This document shows, in pieces, positions 43,924 through 54,614 of a stretch of 64,000 bases of DNA. The stretch covers positions 124,001 through 188,000 of the forward strand of contig CAWAMJ010000007.1 of NCBI GenBank assembly GCA_963783085.1, given 5' to 3'. The notes beneath the pieces were generated by a model. The model worked only from the letters and a program-made list of their open reading frames with translations, did not search any database and was not told the DNA's origin. The first letter of the stretch is position 1. Each line of letters starts with the position of its first letter. The DNA is from CAVYUC01 sp963783085 (GTDB lineage Bacteria; Bacteroidota; Bacteroidia; Bacteroidales; Prolixibacteraceae). The position numbers and the translations under genes are program-made.

Positions 43924-46900
43924 ATGAAAAAAAAATGGACTTGTCAGAGAGGAGATAATTCCTCCGGTAAAACTTGTACAGGATTTCTCAAGTTAGCATT
44001 ATTTATGTTAATTTTTGTATTTCCCGGAACATTGGCTTTTAATGCCAGCGCACAACAAAACGAAATACAGGGTACGGTAACAAATGAACAGGGACAACCA
44101 ATTCCCGGCGTTACTGTAGTGGTGAAAGGTACCACAAAAGGAACCATTACAGATACTGAAGGCCATTTTTCTGTTACAGCCGGTAACCAGGACGTGCTTG
44201 TTTTTTCATTTGTTGGAATGAGGAGTAAGGAAGTTACTGTTGGTAATCAGTCGCAGGTTAACGTGGAGTTACAAGCCGATATAATTGGACTGGATGAAGT
44301 TGTTGCTGTTGGTTACGGGGTGCAAAAGAAAACAACAGTAACCGGTTCTATCAGTACGATTAAGGGCGAAGAGCTGGCAGAAATGCCGGTACCAAACATA
44401 TCACAGGCAATGGCAGGCAAGCTGGCCGGGGTAAGTATGCGATCGAGCAATGGCGCCCAACCAGGTATGGACACCCCGGATATCCATGTTCGCGGAATTG
44501 TGACCACCGGAAATAACAGTCCGTTAATTGTTGTTGACGGCGTAAAGCGGGATAACATCCGGCAGGTTGACCCGAGCACCATCGAAAATATAACCATATT
44601 AAAGGATGCCGCTGCTGTTGCCCCCTACGGAATTGGAGGTGCGAACGGCGTTATTCTTATTACAACCAAAAAAGGACAAAGGGGCCGGCCGGTGGTCAGG
44701 TTGAATACTTCCTACGGAATTCAAAATCCCACATACGTCCCTAAAATGCTCAATGCTACCGATTATATGGCCCTGCAAAACGAAGGTTACTACAATTTAA
44801 CACCAAATGGTACAACACCTCCCAATGATCCGGACCTGATTGCCAACTACAAACAGTTGCATCAAGAGGACCCGTGGAGGTACCCTGATTCAAAATTTAT
44901 AGATGTTTGGAATTCCAATGCGCCGATTCAGGATCATAATCTTGAATTGAGCGGCGGGACAGAAAAAGTTAATTATCACGCCGGATTGGGCTACTTTAAT
45001 CAAAAGGGATTGTTTGATCCGGTAGGATACAACAGGTACAACTACAATGTGAGCCTGGAAATGGACGCCACAAATACCACACGCGTCGGAATATCGCTGT
45101 ATGGTTCGCTGGAGGAAACAAAAGACCTCGATCCTGGTGAAAATGCAACCGGCCATCTGTTCAGGGCATTCTATAAATTTGTGCCTATTCAAACCTTGAT
45201 TTATCCGGGAGGAGACAAATGGGGAGAATCATCGGCCAGTTCGCCGGTGGCAGCATTACGTTCAGATGGTTATGAAAGGTGGAACCGTACCACATTGCTG
45301 GGTTCGGTATTTGTTGAGCAACAGTTGTCGTTTATCAAAGGCTTGAGTGTGAAAGGAGTATTTAGTTATGACCCAACTTCGGAAAATGAAAAACAATGGC
45401 ATATTCCGTTTATTTACCATTTGATTGATCTTGACAGCGATCCGTATACGTTCACTGAAACTCTTACTACTGAAGAAGGAAATTCACCCACTTACATATA
45501 CCTGAGGCAACAAAACAGGGAATGGAGAAACTATACCGGACAGGCTTATTTAAATTATGACCGTACATTTGGAGATCACAGCATTACCGGTTTGGTGGTT
45601 GCTGAAGCACGAAAAAACACCTTTGCCACCTTTTGGGCGCGAAGAAATAATTTCGCCCTGGAAATTGACGAGCTCGATTTCGGCAGTTCCGACAAAATCA
45701 ATTACGATAATGGCGGCTCATCAAGCGAAGGAAGCGAACTTGGGTTTGTATATCGTGTAGGATATAATTACAAAAGTAAATATATGCTCGAAGCTTCCGG
45801 AAGATACGACGGTCATTATTACTTTGCCCCCGGCAAACGATGGGGTTATTTTCCGGCATTTTCAGCTGCCTGGCGTATCTCTGAAGAAGGTTTTATGGCA
45901 GATAATCAGGCCATCGACAATTTAAAGCTGCGGGGGTCGTGGGGGCAATCGGGTATGCTGGCCGGCGATCCGTTTCAATACATGGCCGGGTATGAATTGC
46001 GTGGAAATGCTTATCTGTTCGGAACATCGGGGCTCGTTCAGGGATCGCGGGTGGCGCTGGAACCAAACCCAAACATCACCTGGGAAATTTCCACCAAAAC
46101 CGACATTGGACTGGATTTAAACATGTGGAACGGCATACTGGGACTGGAATTCGACTATTTTCATGAAAACCGTACGGGAATGCTGCTTGCCCCGCAGGTA
46201 ATTTTACCTGCCGAATACGGTCTGGAGCTTTCACAGGAAAATGCCGGTGAAATGAAAAATAACGGATTCGAAATCGTGGTTTCGTCGCACAAGGAATTTA
46301 GCAATGGAATGCAATTTACACTGAGTGGTAACCTGAGCTATGCTAAAAACAAAATGATTGAAGTTTATGAAACCGACGCCCAGCGCAATAATCCAAATCG
46401 TACGTTAACCGGCCGGCCTTTTGGAACACCATTTGGCTACCAGGCGCTTGGCCTTTTCACTACCGCCGACGACACAAACGGGGACGGGATTATCAATGCC
46501 GAAGATGGTTACAATGTGGTCCAATTTGGCGATTTGCATCCGGGCGATATTATTTATGCCGACCTCAGCGGTCCGGAAGGTGTTCCCGACGGGAAAATCG
46601 ATTCAAACGACGAGTATCCAATCGGATATCCGGTTTATCCGTTAATGACCTTTGGAATTACCCCTGACTTGCGCTGGAAAGGACTGGAAGTTTCGCTGTT
46701 TTTCCAGGGTTCTGCAAAATCAAGTATTAACATTCGCCAATTCATGACTGTTCCGTTTGAAAACAACGGCAGCAACACCGCTTACGAATATTTCGATAAC
46801 CGGTGGACTCCCGATAATCAGAATGCGAGATATCCGAGAGCAACCCCGTCGCCCTACGCCAACAATACGCAGAATTCAGATTGGTGGACCGTGAGCTCGA

Positions 46901-47118
46901 GCTATCTGAGATTAAAAACCATGATTATTGGCTACAACATCCCCAAATCGGTAGTGGATGGTTTGGGTATTGGCGGAATCCGGATTTATTATACCGGCCA
47001 GAACTTGCTTACCTTTAGTAAAATTGATCATATCGATCCTGAAATGGGTTACGACGAGCGCGAAAATTCATATCCGGTGATGAGAACTCATATGTTGGGA
47101 CTTGATATTACTTTTTAA
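43924..47118 (+). CDS. SusC/RagA-type TonB-linked outer-membrane transporter
   Basis: A 1064-residue outer-membrane protein. After the signal peptide (cut near NASAQQ, about residue 44) comes a carboxypeptidase-regulatory-like beta domain (about 46-130, IQGTVTNEQGQPIPGVTVVVKGT). The SusC signature and TonB-box area GLDEVVAVGYGVQKK follows, then the plug (SQAMAGKLAGVSMR, ITILKDAAAVAPYG, GVILITTKKG), and a 22-strand barrel ends in LGLDITF. It imports oligosaccharides caught by its SusD partner, whose ATG lies 18 bp downstream. It lacks an STN domain, so it is not itself wired to an anti-sigma factor. Confidence 0.92.
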   Translation: MKKKWTCQRGDNSSGKTCTGFLKLALFMLIFVFPGTLAFNASAQQNEIQGTVTNEQGQPIPGVTVVVKGTTKGTITDTEGHFSVTAGNQDVLVFSFVGMRSKEVTVGNQSQVNVELQADIIGLDEVVAVGYGVQKKTTVTGSISTIKGEELAEMPVPNISQAMAGKLAGVSMRSSNGAQPGMDTPDIHVRGIVTTGNNSPLIVVDGVKRDNIRQVDPSTIENITILKDAAAVAPYGIGGANGVILITTKKGQRGRPVVRLNTSYGIQNPTYVPKMLNATDYMALQNEGYYNLTPNGTTPPNDPDLIANYKQLHQEDPWRYPDSKFIDVWNSNAPIQDHNLELSGGTEKVNYHAGLGYFNQKGLFDPVGYNRYNYNVSLEMDATNTTRVGISLYGSLEETKDLDPGENATGHLFRAFYKFVPIQTLIYPGGDKWGESSASSPVAALRSDGYERWNRTTLLGSVFVEQQLSFIKGLSVKGVFSYDPTSENEKQWHIPFIYHLIDLDSDPYTFTETLTTEEGNSPTYIYLRQQNREWRNYTGQAYLNYDRTFGDHSITGLVVAEARKNTFATFWARRNNFALEIDELDFGSSDKINYDNGGSSSEGSELGFVYRVGYNYKSKYMLEASGRYDGHYYFAPGKRWGYFPAFSAAWRISEEGFMADNQAIDNLKLRGSWGQSGMLAGDPFQYMAGYELRGNAYLFGTSGLVQGSRVALEPNPNITWEISTKTDIGLDLNMWNGILGLEFDYFHENRTGMLLAPQVILPAEYGLELSQENAGEMKNNGFEIVVSSHKEFSNGMQFTLSGNLSYAKNKMIEVYETDAQRNNPNRTLTGRPFGTPFGYQALGLFTTADDTNGDGIINAEDGYNVVQFGDLHPGDIIYADLSGPEGVPDGKIDSNDEYPIGYPVYPLMTFGITPDLRWKGLEVSLFFQGSAKSSINIRQFMTVPFENNGSNTAYEYFDNRWTPDNQNARYPRATPSPYANNTQNSDWWTVSSSYLRLKTMIIGYNIPKSVVDGLGIGGIRIYYTGQNLLTFSKIDHIDPEMGYDERENSYPVMRTHMLGLDITF

Positions 47119-47135
47119 TCGTAAAACACTGAATT

Positions 47136-48950
47136 ATGAAAAACTTAAAATACAGTACAATATTATTTGGGATTTGTGCGCTAACACTTTTTATCACAAA
47201 TTCATGCGATCAGGAAGAGTTTCTTGAAAACGAAAACAAATCGAACCTGACGGACCAGACACAGTGGGCTTCTGAAGCCAACGCCGATATATTTTTAAAC
47301 GACGTTTACAGCGAATTGGTAAAAGTATACAACCTTGCAGAACAGCTTGATTATTATACGGACGATTACAATATCAGCCATTATTACACGGCTTCCAACT
47401 GGAGGCAGGGAATAGCTTTGGCGCCTTCCACAAGTACCGATGGCGTTTGGGGCGGAACGCACGGCCCATCCAACGGAATGCACTGGAACCGGTTTTTTAC
47501 GATTGTTAGAAAAACAAATACTTTTTTGCAGAAAGTGGAAGAAAACAAAGAAAATTTTTCCGATGAATATTACAATAAAAGAGTTGATGAAGCGCGCTTT
47601 TTAAGGGCATTTTTCTATGCAAACTTCTTTACCCATGTCGGAGGGCTTCCGATTATTGAAGTTCCGCTCGACAGAAATACAATGTCGGATGATGAATTGT
47701 ACTATCCGCGCGAAACCTTTGAAGCTACTTATAATTTCATAACCGGGGAATTGGGGCAAATTGCAGATCATGGTTATCTGCCGGTAAAATACAATGCCGG
47801 CGATCCAAATGCCGGGCGTGCAACGCTGGGCGCAGCTCTTGCATTAAAAGGCTGGATTGAATTGTTTGCTGCCAGTCCGCTTTTCAACAGCGGGGAAGCT
47901 TATCTGCCCGATCCCGGAAATTTTGTACATTTTGCCAACGCTGATGCTACGCGGTGGGCGAAAGCCGCGGCCACCAATAAAAAATTTATCGATGAAATGG
48001 GAGATGGCCATCCTTATGAACTTTTTGATGACCTGCCAAACCTGTTTAGGGCAGCTAACGAATACAATTCAGAGATTATTTGGGACAGGCAATTTCTCGA
48101 TGTTCCCGGAATGGGCAGTAATTATGAACGGCGTGGCGGACCTACGTATGTGCTCGGGCAATACATGACCTGGGGAAATTATAATCCTACGCAGGAAATT
48201 GTGGATCAATATGCCATGGCGAACGGGAAAGAAATTACCGATCCGGAATCAGGATACGATCCGCAGAATCCGTATGTTGGCCGTGAGCAGCGTTTTTATA
48301 ACGATATTGTTTACGATGGCGCGCCCTATAAACTCGATTGGATGCCCCGGACAGATACCATCTATACCCGAATTGATGAAACGTATGCCAACCCCGATAA
48401 AACCAACCAGATTGATTTGGCAGGTAAAACCGACGTTGGCGATTCAGGTTATTATCAGAAAAAGAAACTGAACCCCGATGCAGCGCCGGCAGAAGATGCC
48501 AGTGGTGAAAACTACATTTTCATGCGATACGCTGAAGTATTACTAAATTTCGCCGAAGCTCAAAACGAGGCAACCGGACCAACTGCGGAAGTTTACGATG
48601 CCATCAATAAAATTCGTGCGCGCGGAGATTTACCGCAATTGGAACAGGGCCTGTCGCAAGATGAAATGCGCGAAGCCATCCGAAGGGAAAGGCGCGTTGA
48701 ATTGTCGTTTGAAAACAAAAGGTATTTCGACAACAAACGTTGGAAAATTGCGGAAACGGTAATGAATGAACGACGTCACAACATGGTTATCCGAAATTCG
48801 AAACCATCTGATAATTCGGGAATTTGGGTATACAGCATAGAACCGGAAGTAAAATGGACGCCCAAGTTTGAATTAAAACAATACATGAGCCCGATTCCAC
48901 AGGATGTAATTGACCAGAATCCTGAAATTGACCAGAATCCTGGTTATTAG
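47136..48950 (+). CDS. SusD/RagB-type glycan-binding lipoprotein
   Basis: A 604-residue surface lipoprotein, lipobox around NSCDQEE (Cys24). The tetratricopeptide-like helices common to SusD are seen in VDEARFLRAFFYANFFTHVGGLPII and ATLGAALALKGWIELFAASPLF. The C-terminal NYIFMRYAEVLLNFAEAQNEA, IRRERRVELSFENKRYFDNKRWK and final IPQDVIDQNPEIDQNPGY are diagnostic. It closes over the SusC at 43924 and provides glycan specificity. It is larger than many SusD proteins (about 500-550) because of loops in the middle. A strong terminator follows, ending this operon. Confidence 0.92.
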   Translation: MKNLKYSTILFGICALTLFITNSCDQEEFLENENKSNLTDQTQWASEANADIFLNDVYSELVKVYNLAEQLDYYTDDYNISHYYTASNWRQGIALAPSTSTDGVWGGTHGPSNGMHWNRFFTIVRKTNTFLQKVEENKENFSDEYYNKRVDEARFLRAFFYANFFTHVGGLPIIEVPLDRNTMSDDELYYPRETFEATYNFITGELGQIADHGYLPVKYNAGDPNAGRATLGAALALKGWIELFAASPLFNSGEAYLPDPGNFVHFANADATRWAKAAATNKKFIDEMGDGHPYELFDDLPNLFRAANEYNSEIIWDRQFLDVPGMGSNYERRGGPTYVLGQYMTWGNYNPTQEIVDQYAMANGKEITDPESGYDPQNPYVGREQRFYNDIVYDGAPYKLDWMPRTDTIYTRIDETYANPDKTNQIDLAGKTDVGDSGYYQKKKLNPDAAPAEDASGENYIFMRYAEVLLNFAEAQNEATGPTAEVYDAINKIRARGDLPQLEQGLSQDEMREAIRRERRVELSFENKRYFDNKRWKIAETVMNERRHNMVIRNSKPSDNSGIWVYSIEPEVKWTPKFELKQYMSPIPQDVIDQNPEIDQNPGY

Positions 48951-49415
48951 TAGGTTTATTACTTATTATTTTCCTCCGGATATTGACAAGATCAGTATCC
49001 GGAGGTTTTTTCGTAGCTCAGAAAGCCCTGGAACGTTACCGGTTGTTTGTCCGGATTTGAAATTAAGGAATAACCCCGGGAGAAAAAATATCTGGAGCGG
49101 GTTTTTATCACAAAGATTGTCCGCCTGATATCGCAATTGCAGGCTGATGTTTGTAGAGCACCCGGCGATAAACAAACCGCGTCGGCTTATTTAAAAATGG
49201 CCATTTTTTTTGGTAAAAGCCTGAAAATATCTCTCCAATATCTTGTAAAATTTGAAGAAAAACTTGTTGAAATCGATACCTTGTAACTTGGCTAAATTGT
49301 CTTAACTTGCGTTTTTGGAAATTTCAGGGCAACAAAAAAAGGCGCGCCCGGCAAACTTAAATTTCCGCTGGAACTGACGGATAACCATTGATCGAAGTTA
49401 GATATTGATGTAAAA
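48951..49415. other. Intergenic region between the first SusC/D operon and the sigma factor gene
   Basis: Besides the terminator at 48973-49011 this 465-bp gap holds no gene or repeat I can support. The last 200 bp are AT-rich and should contain the promoter of the sigma/FecR operon. Overlapping ORFs at 48910-49175 lie over the terminator and look like chance. Confidence 0.5.
48973..49011 (+). terminator. Rho-independent terminator of the first SusC/D operon
   Basis: CCTCCGGATA (48973-48982) and TATCCGGAGG (48996-49005) form a perfect 10-bp stem with a 13-nt loop, followed by TTTTTT at 49006-49011. It lies 22 bp after the SusD stop. Confidence 0.9.
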
Positions 49416-50009
49416 ATGCTAGATAAACAAACCAATCAGAATTTAAAAAACGGAAACCCTGAGACGTATAAATTTTTTTACCGGTTTATGTTCCCGCGCT
49501 TAAGCGGGTATTGCAAATTATTTTTTTTGGAAAAAGAACTTATTGAAGATATCATTCAGGAAAGTTTTTTAACGCTTTGGGACAGGCGAAAAACCATTCG
49601 TGTTAACCAGCCGGTGGAAAGTTTGCTTTTTACGATGGTCAGGAACAGGTGCTTAAATGAACTTAAAAAACGAAAAACTGAAAACGCGAAGATAATAGAA
49701 GTGGCTAATTTGAAAGCTGCCGAGCTGGAATATCTGTACCAGATCGATTTTTCGGAGAAAGAGGAAAAGAACCTCACCGAACAAAAATCAAATGCATTGC
49801 AAAAAGCCGTTGATGAATTGCCCGATAAAATGAAGCATGTTTTCGTTCAGTGTAAAATCGAAGGAAAAAGGCAGCAAGATGTGGCCCGTGAAATGGGTAT
49901 CAGCCTGAAAATGATTGAAAAACACCTTTCGAAAGCAAAAGCAAAATTACGCCGGAAACTGGTAAATCAATATCCTTTGCTCATTTTGTTGATAAGCCTT
50001 TTCTTTTAA
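49416..50009 (+). CDS. ECF-type RNA polymerase sigma factor
   Basis: A 197-residue sigma-70 family factor of the extracytoplasmic-function group. Region 2 lies at about 15-85 (KELIEDIIQESFLTLWDRRKTI, then LLFTMVRNRCLNELKKRK, the DNA-melting part). Region 4 at about 125-185 has DELPDKMKHVFVQCKIEGKRQQDVAREMGISLKMIEKHLSKAKAKLRRKL, a helix-turn-helix. It should drive the SusC/D genes to the right when released by the FecR protein encoded next, 94 bp downstream. The C-terminal tail is hydrophobic (YPLLILLISLFF), a common trait in these Bacteroidota sigma factors. Confidence 0.9.
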   Translation: MLDKQTNQNLKNGNPETYKFFYRFMFPRLSGYCKLFFLEKELIEDIIQESFLTLWDRRKTIRVNQPVESLLFTMVRNRCLNELKKRKTENAKIIEVANLKAAELEYLYQIDFSEKEEKNLTEQKSNALQKAVDELPDKMKHVFVQCKIEGKRQQDVAREMGISLKMIEKHLSKAKAKLRRKLVNQYPLLILLISLFF

Positions 50010-50103
50010 AAAAATACCGAAAACTTCACTTTTTTTTCGAAATTATTGCTGTTCAGGGTAGGGTTTTATAAATGTTGTTGTAGTACACTGTAGAAACCTG
50101 CTT

Positions 50104-51102
50104 ATGAAAAACGTCGTTTTTAAATACCTGAACGGAAATGCAACTGAACCTGAGTTGCAAAACCTTGTTGAATGGATGCGGTTCAGTGCAAACCGCAAAC
50201 TTTTTAATCAGTATAAAACAGAATGGCAGGAGGAACTGGCGCAGGAAAAAAGCAAAATTCCCGACGGCTGGAATAATCTTGAGATAAAGCTTTCTCAGCG
50301 GATATTCGAAAAATGGCAAAACTCCCGAAGAGGTTACCGGAATTTTCAATATGCCGCCATTTTCCTTTTGATAACGCTGACGGCAGGAACAGCAGCATAT
50401 TTTTCAAACGAAAATAAAACGGTAAAGCAAACATATACCCGCGTTACGGCTGGCAATGGTCATATTGCGGAAGTAGAATTGCCGGATGGATCACTGGTTT
50501 GGTTGAATTCTGGTTCCAAAATTTCGTACAACAACCTTTTTGCACAAAACAATCGCGAAATCGGTTTAACGGGCGAAGCATTTGTAAAGGCAGCAACAAA
50601 AAAATCGATTCCTATGGTAGTGAGCTGCGGCGGATTGCAGGTCAAGGTAACCGGAACACGATTTAATGTTTCGTCGTATCCGCTGCAACATACCGTTGAG
50701 GTTACACTCGAAGAAGGGGAGGTAGAATTGGCAAACGCCGAAACGGGGGATATTTTTTACCGGCTCAATCCGGGTCAGAGAGTTGTTTATGACACAGCAA
50801 ACAAGGAATTTCTCGTAAATAATGTCAATACTTCGCGCTACACCTCCTGGAAAGAAGGAATTATAAATATATACGACCAACCTTTGGAGGAAGTGGTTAA
50901 GCGGTTGGAAAACAGGTATAACCAGAAGTTTTTGGTAAATCCTTCGGTAAAAAACTACCGGTACACATTTACAATAAAAAACGAACCGCTGGATGAAATT
51001 ATCGGATTAATGGAGAAAATAACGCCGGTAAAAGCGATACAAAAAAACGTTGTTATTGAATTTCAACCCGATAAAATGAAATTAAAAAGCGTTGGTGGCT
51101 AA
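50104..51102 (+). CDS. FecR-type anti-sigma factor
   Basis: A 332-residue inner-membrane regulator. The cytoplasmic N-terminus (1-78) should hold the sigma factor, one membrane helix lies at about 80-98 (YAAIFLLITLTAGTAAYF), and the periplasmic FecR domain follows (about 108-200: ELPDGSLVWLNSGSKISY, VKVTGTRFNVSSYP, VTLEEGEVEL). The C-terminal domain is DUF4974-like (about 250-325: PLEEVVKRLENRYNQKF, YTFTIKNEPLDEII), which contacts the STN domain of the cognate transporter. It is the middle of the sigma-FecR-SusC relay and is encoded just upstream of the STN-bearing SusC. Confidence 0.9.
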   Translation: MKNVVFKYLNGNATEPELQNLVEWMRFSANRKLFNQYKTEWQEELAQEKSKIPDGWNNLEIKLSQRIFEKWQNSRRGYRNFQYAAIFLLITLTAGTAAYFSNENKTVKQTYTRVTAGNGHIAEVELPDGSLVWLNSGSKISYNNLFAQNNREIGLTGEAFVKAATKKSIPMVVSCGGLQVKVTGTRFNVSSYPLQHTVEVTLEEGEVELANAETGDIFYRLNPGQRVVYDTANKEFLVNNVNTSRYTSWKEGIINIYDQPLEEVVKRLENRYNQKFLVNPSVKNYRYTFTIKNEPLDEIIGLMEKITPVKAIQKNVVIEFQPDKMKLKSVGG

Positions 51103-51195
51103 GTCGAAAATTATGCCGGCAGTGCGGCAACACCGCCGGCAATTACTTATCATCGGCAAATGATAAATAGATTATTAACTAAACAATGTAAAACT

Positions 51196-54100
51196 ATGAA
51201 AAAAATCCGGTTTTGGGGAAGGGGGGAACCTTCCGTTTGGAACAAATGCTTTAGGCTTATGAAATTAACGATTTTGTTCTTCATCGCAGGGCTGATGCAG
51301 GTTTCGGCAAGTGTATACAGCCAATCGGCGAAACTCACGCTCGATATGCAGAATTCGAAAGTAATCGATATTCTGGATGAAATTGAGAAACAGTCGGAGT
51401 TCCGTTTTGCTTACAGTCCCGAACTGGTGGACCTGGAGCGCACGGTTTCCATCGACATCAGCAAAAAGAATATTGAAGATGTGCTAAACGCCATTTTTAA
51501 CGGGACAGGAATTGCACACCTGATAAGCGATCGCCATATTCTGTTGTATCCGAAATCCATGGATAATGCATCCTCTGCTGTTTTTTCCCAACAACAAAAA
51601 ACAGTTTCAGGCAAGATAACCGACGCCGGCGGACAGCCGCTTCCGGGTGTTTCGGTAATAATAAGAGGAACCACACAGGGAACGGTTACCAACGACGACG
51701 GTGAATATTCTTTAAGCAATGTGCCCGAAAATGCAGTTCTGCAATTTTCATTTGTAGGAATGCAAACCCGGGAAATTGAGGTTGGCAACCAGACGAACAT
51801 TAATGTTATAATGCAAGAAGAAGCCATTGGGCTGGACGAGGTGGTTGCCATTGGTTATGGAACTCAGCAAAAAAGGGATCTCACGGCTTCCATTTCCACG
51901 GTAAGCAGTGAACAGCTGGAAAACCGGCCGATAACAAATTCTACCCAAACGCTTCAGGGAACTAAAGGGATTTACGTCAATCAATTGGGAGCGCAACCTG
52001 GCCGCAGTGATGCGATGATCAGAATTCGCGGACAAGGTACTTTGAATAACAACAATCCGTTGGTATTGGTAGATGGAATCGAGTTTCCGTTAGGCGATGT
52101 TAACCCGAATGACATTGAAAGTATTTCGGTTTTAAAAGATGCCGCCGCCGCCGCGATTTACGGATCGAGAGCAGCGAGCGGTGTAATTTTGGTAACTACC
52201 AAAAGCGGGAAAAGTACCAAAGGATTTCATGTAAATTACAGCAACTATTTTGGTGTTGAGGAGGTGATTGGCCTGCCAAACTTTATAACAGATCCGGTGA
52301 GGGTGCTTGAACTGACCAATCTCGCAAAGCGCAATGCAGGGGAACAACCCTGGTACAGCGATGAGATGATTGAGGAATACCGGCAGGGGATGAAAACCGA
52401 TCCAATTGTATATCCTCACAACGACTGGTTTGATATCATGTTTAATACCGGTTTTCTGCAAAATCACAATCTTCGGTTTACAGGCGGAGCTGACGATTAT
52501 AATTTCTCGCTATCATTGGGTTATCAGGATCATAACGGAGCATTGATGGGATCGAATTCAAATAAATATACAGTAGCATTAAATACCAATGCGAACATCA
52601 CAGACCGGTTGTCGATTGGAATGATTTTTAACGGGCAGCTAAATGAATTTGACGAAGCATTGGCCGGCACGCCCTATCTTGTAAATATGATTTTTAAAAA
52701 TGCCGGACTGGGGTACGAACCAACTTATACAGCTGACGGAAAATATGCCAATCACTGGTTTATCACCCCAGGGCACTACCAGTTTCGTAACCCTCTGGCT
52801 GTGGCTAATGAAGGTATTAATAATCACCGGCAGGAACATTATTACCTTATTTTGAATGCTGAATACGCCTTCCCCGCACATTTCACCTACCGGATAAAAG
52901 GCTCATACGCAAAGGAGAATAATTTAAATACTCAATTTGAACCTCTTGTATATCAGTATGATCCTAAAACAGGCGAAAGTAAAACCGTTCTCATTGCCGA
53001 TGCTTCTGTTAGAAGGGCCGAAAAAAGCATGACAAATAATTACGATCTGAATTTCCTTCAAACGCTGAACTGGAATAATACTATTAATGCCCACAAAATA
53101 AATGCATTGGTCGGATACGAGATGAAAGAATTCAATTACAACAATTTGTGGGGCTACATCGAAGGATTTTTAGGAAATGGCCTGACAACGTTAAATGCCG
53201 GTTCAACAGGTCCGCAAACTACCGGAACGAATTCACGAAATTCTTTGATGTCGTTTTTTGGGCGCCTTGAATACAATTACAACAGTAAATACCTTTTCCA
53301 GGGAAACTTCAGATACGATGGTTCTTCAAGATTTGCCGACGGAAGGAAATGGGGCTTGTTTCCCTCATTTTCTGCCGGATGGCGAATTGGTCAGGAAAGT
53401 TTTATGGAAGATATTTCATGGCTCGACGATCTAAAAATCAGGGGTTCATGGGGGCGGCTGGGTAACGAAAGGGTGCCTTCGTTCCGGTATATAAATCTGG
53501 TGAATTTAGGGTATGATTATAGTTTCGGCGGCACCGTAATGCCCGGAGCTGCTATTGCTTCATACAATGATCCGACGCTTACCTGGGAAACTACCACAAC
53601 CTCAAATATTGGATTGGACGCATATTTACTCGATAACAGCTTGAATTTCAGTTTTGAAGTCTTTAAGAAAAGAACTTCGGATATTCTGCACAACGTAAGT
53701 ATCCCAACACAGGTAGGGGATTTAACCGGCCCGATTAAAAACATCGGCGTAGTTGACAACGAAGGTTATGAATTGAGTTTATCTTACAGAAACCGGATTG
53801 GTCCCGTTTCCTATGAAGTATCAGGCGAAGTAACGAGAATAAAAAATAAAGTAATCGATTTAAACGGTGAAATTGTATATGAATATGGCGACCGTTCTCA
53901 GGGAGGCACAATCATTAAAGAAGGTTACCCAATTGATTCCTATTATTTGTTGCATGCAACAGGAATCTTTGATACTCAGGAAGAAATTGACAACCACGCG
54001 TTTCAAACTGAAGATACAAAACCCGGTTATATAAAGTTTGAAGATGTTAATAACGATGGAGTTATAAATCAGGACGACCGGGTAATCATGGATAAAAACC

Positions 54101-54594
54101 ATATTCCCGATTATACCGGTTCGGTTAATTTAAATCTCAGTTATAAAAATATCAGCATATCAGCATTTTTCAATGGTGTTGAAGGCGTATATACTTTCAG
54201 GGCGCAACCGGGAGATGTGCCGTTTTGGTATGGAACAGGAGTTACGGAAAAATGGATAACGGATTCGTGGACACCTGAAAATATGGATGCCAGATTACCG
54301 ATACTCACCACTTACGAAGATGCCGTAAACACCAATTTCAGAAGTTCTGACTTTTTATTGCGGAATTCTTCATACATACGTTTGAAAAATTTGCAGGTGA
54401 GCTACAAATTGCCGATCCGTATGGTCAATGCCATTAACATTCGTTCAGCGAAGATTTTTGTAAATGCCGAAAACTTGTGGACGTTAACAAAAATGGATGG
54501 GTTCGATCCGGAAAGGGATATGGGCAGAGATAATTCGTTTTACGACTATCCCAGCGTTAAAACATTTACGTGTGGAGTGGAAATTGATTTTTAA
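51196..54594 (+). CDS. SusC/RagA-type transporter with N-terminal STN signalling domain
   Basis: An outer-membrane protein of 1132 residues. The leader shows GRGEPSVWNKCFRLMKL and a signal peptide ending near SVYSQ. The STN domain (about 45-115: LTLDMQNSKVIDILDEIEKQ, IDISKKNIEDVLNAIFNGTG) reaches the FecR protein in the periplasm. Next are the carboxypeptidase-like domain (about 135-215) and the DEVVAIGYGTQQKRDLT plug start. A barrel ends in TCGVEIDF. Substrate binding in the transporter should signal through FecR to the sigma factor. I start at ATG 51196, since the family leader begins with MKKIRFW. Confidence 0.92.
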   Translation: MKKIRFWGRGEPSVWNKCFRLMKLTILFFIAGLMQVSASVYSQSAKLTLDMQNSKVIDILDEIEKQSEFRFAYSPELVDLERTVSIDISKKNIEDVLNAIFNGTGIAHLISDRHILLYPKSMDNASSAVFSQQQKTVSGKITDAGGQPLPGVSVIIRGTTQGTVTNDDGEYSLSNVPENAVLQFSFVGMQTREIEVGNQTNINVIMQEEAIGLDEVVAIGYGTQQKRDLTASISTVSSEQLENRPITNSTQTLQGTKGIYVNQLGAQPGRSDAMIRIRGQGTLNNNNPLVLVDGIEFPLGDVNPNDIESISVLKDAAAAAIYGSRAASGVILVTTKSGKSTKGFHVNYSNYFGVEEVIGLPNFITDPVRVLELTNLAKRNAGEQPWYSDEMIEEYRQGMKTDPIVYPHNDWFDIMFNTGFLQNHNLRFTGGADDYNFSLSLGYQDHNGALMGSNSNKYTVALNTNANITDRLSIGMIFNGQLNEFDEALAGTPYLVNMIFKNAGLGYEPTYTADGKYANHWFITPGHYQFRNPLAVANEGINNHRQEHYYLILNAEYAFPAHFTYRIKGSYAKENNLNTQFEPLVYQYDPKTGESKTVLIADASVRRAEKSMTNNYDLNFLQTLNWNNTINAHKINALVGYEMKEFNYNNLWGYIEGFLGNGLTTLNAGSTGPQTTGTNSRNSLMSFFGRLEYNYNSKYLFQGNFRYDGSSRFADGRKWGLFPSFSAGWRIGQESFMEDISWLDDLKIRGSWGRLGNERVPSFRYINLVNLGYDYSFGGTVMPGAAIASYNDPTLTWETTTTSNIGLDAYLLDNSLNFSFEVFKKRTSDILHNVSIPTQVGDLTGPIKNIGVVDNEGYELSLSYRNRIGPVSYEVSGEVTRIKNKVIDLNGEIVYEYGDRSQGGTIIKEGYPIDSYYLLHATGIFDTQEEIDNHAFQTEDTKPGYIKFEDVNNDGVINQDDRVIMDKNHIPDYTGSVNLNLSYKNISISAFFNGVEGVYTFRAQPGDVPFWYGTGVTEKWITDSWTPENMDARLPILTTYEDAVNTNFRSSDFLLRNSSYIRLKNLQVSYKLPIRMVNAINIRSAKIFVNAENLWTLTKMDGFDPERDMGRDNSFYDYPSVKTFTCGVEIDF

Positions 54595-54614
54595 ACGTTC
54601 AAAACTAAAATGTC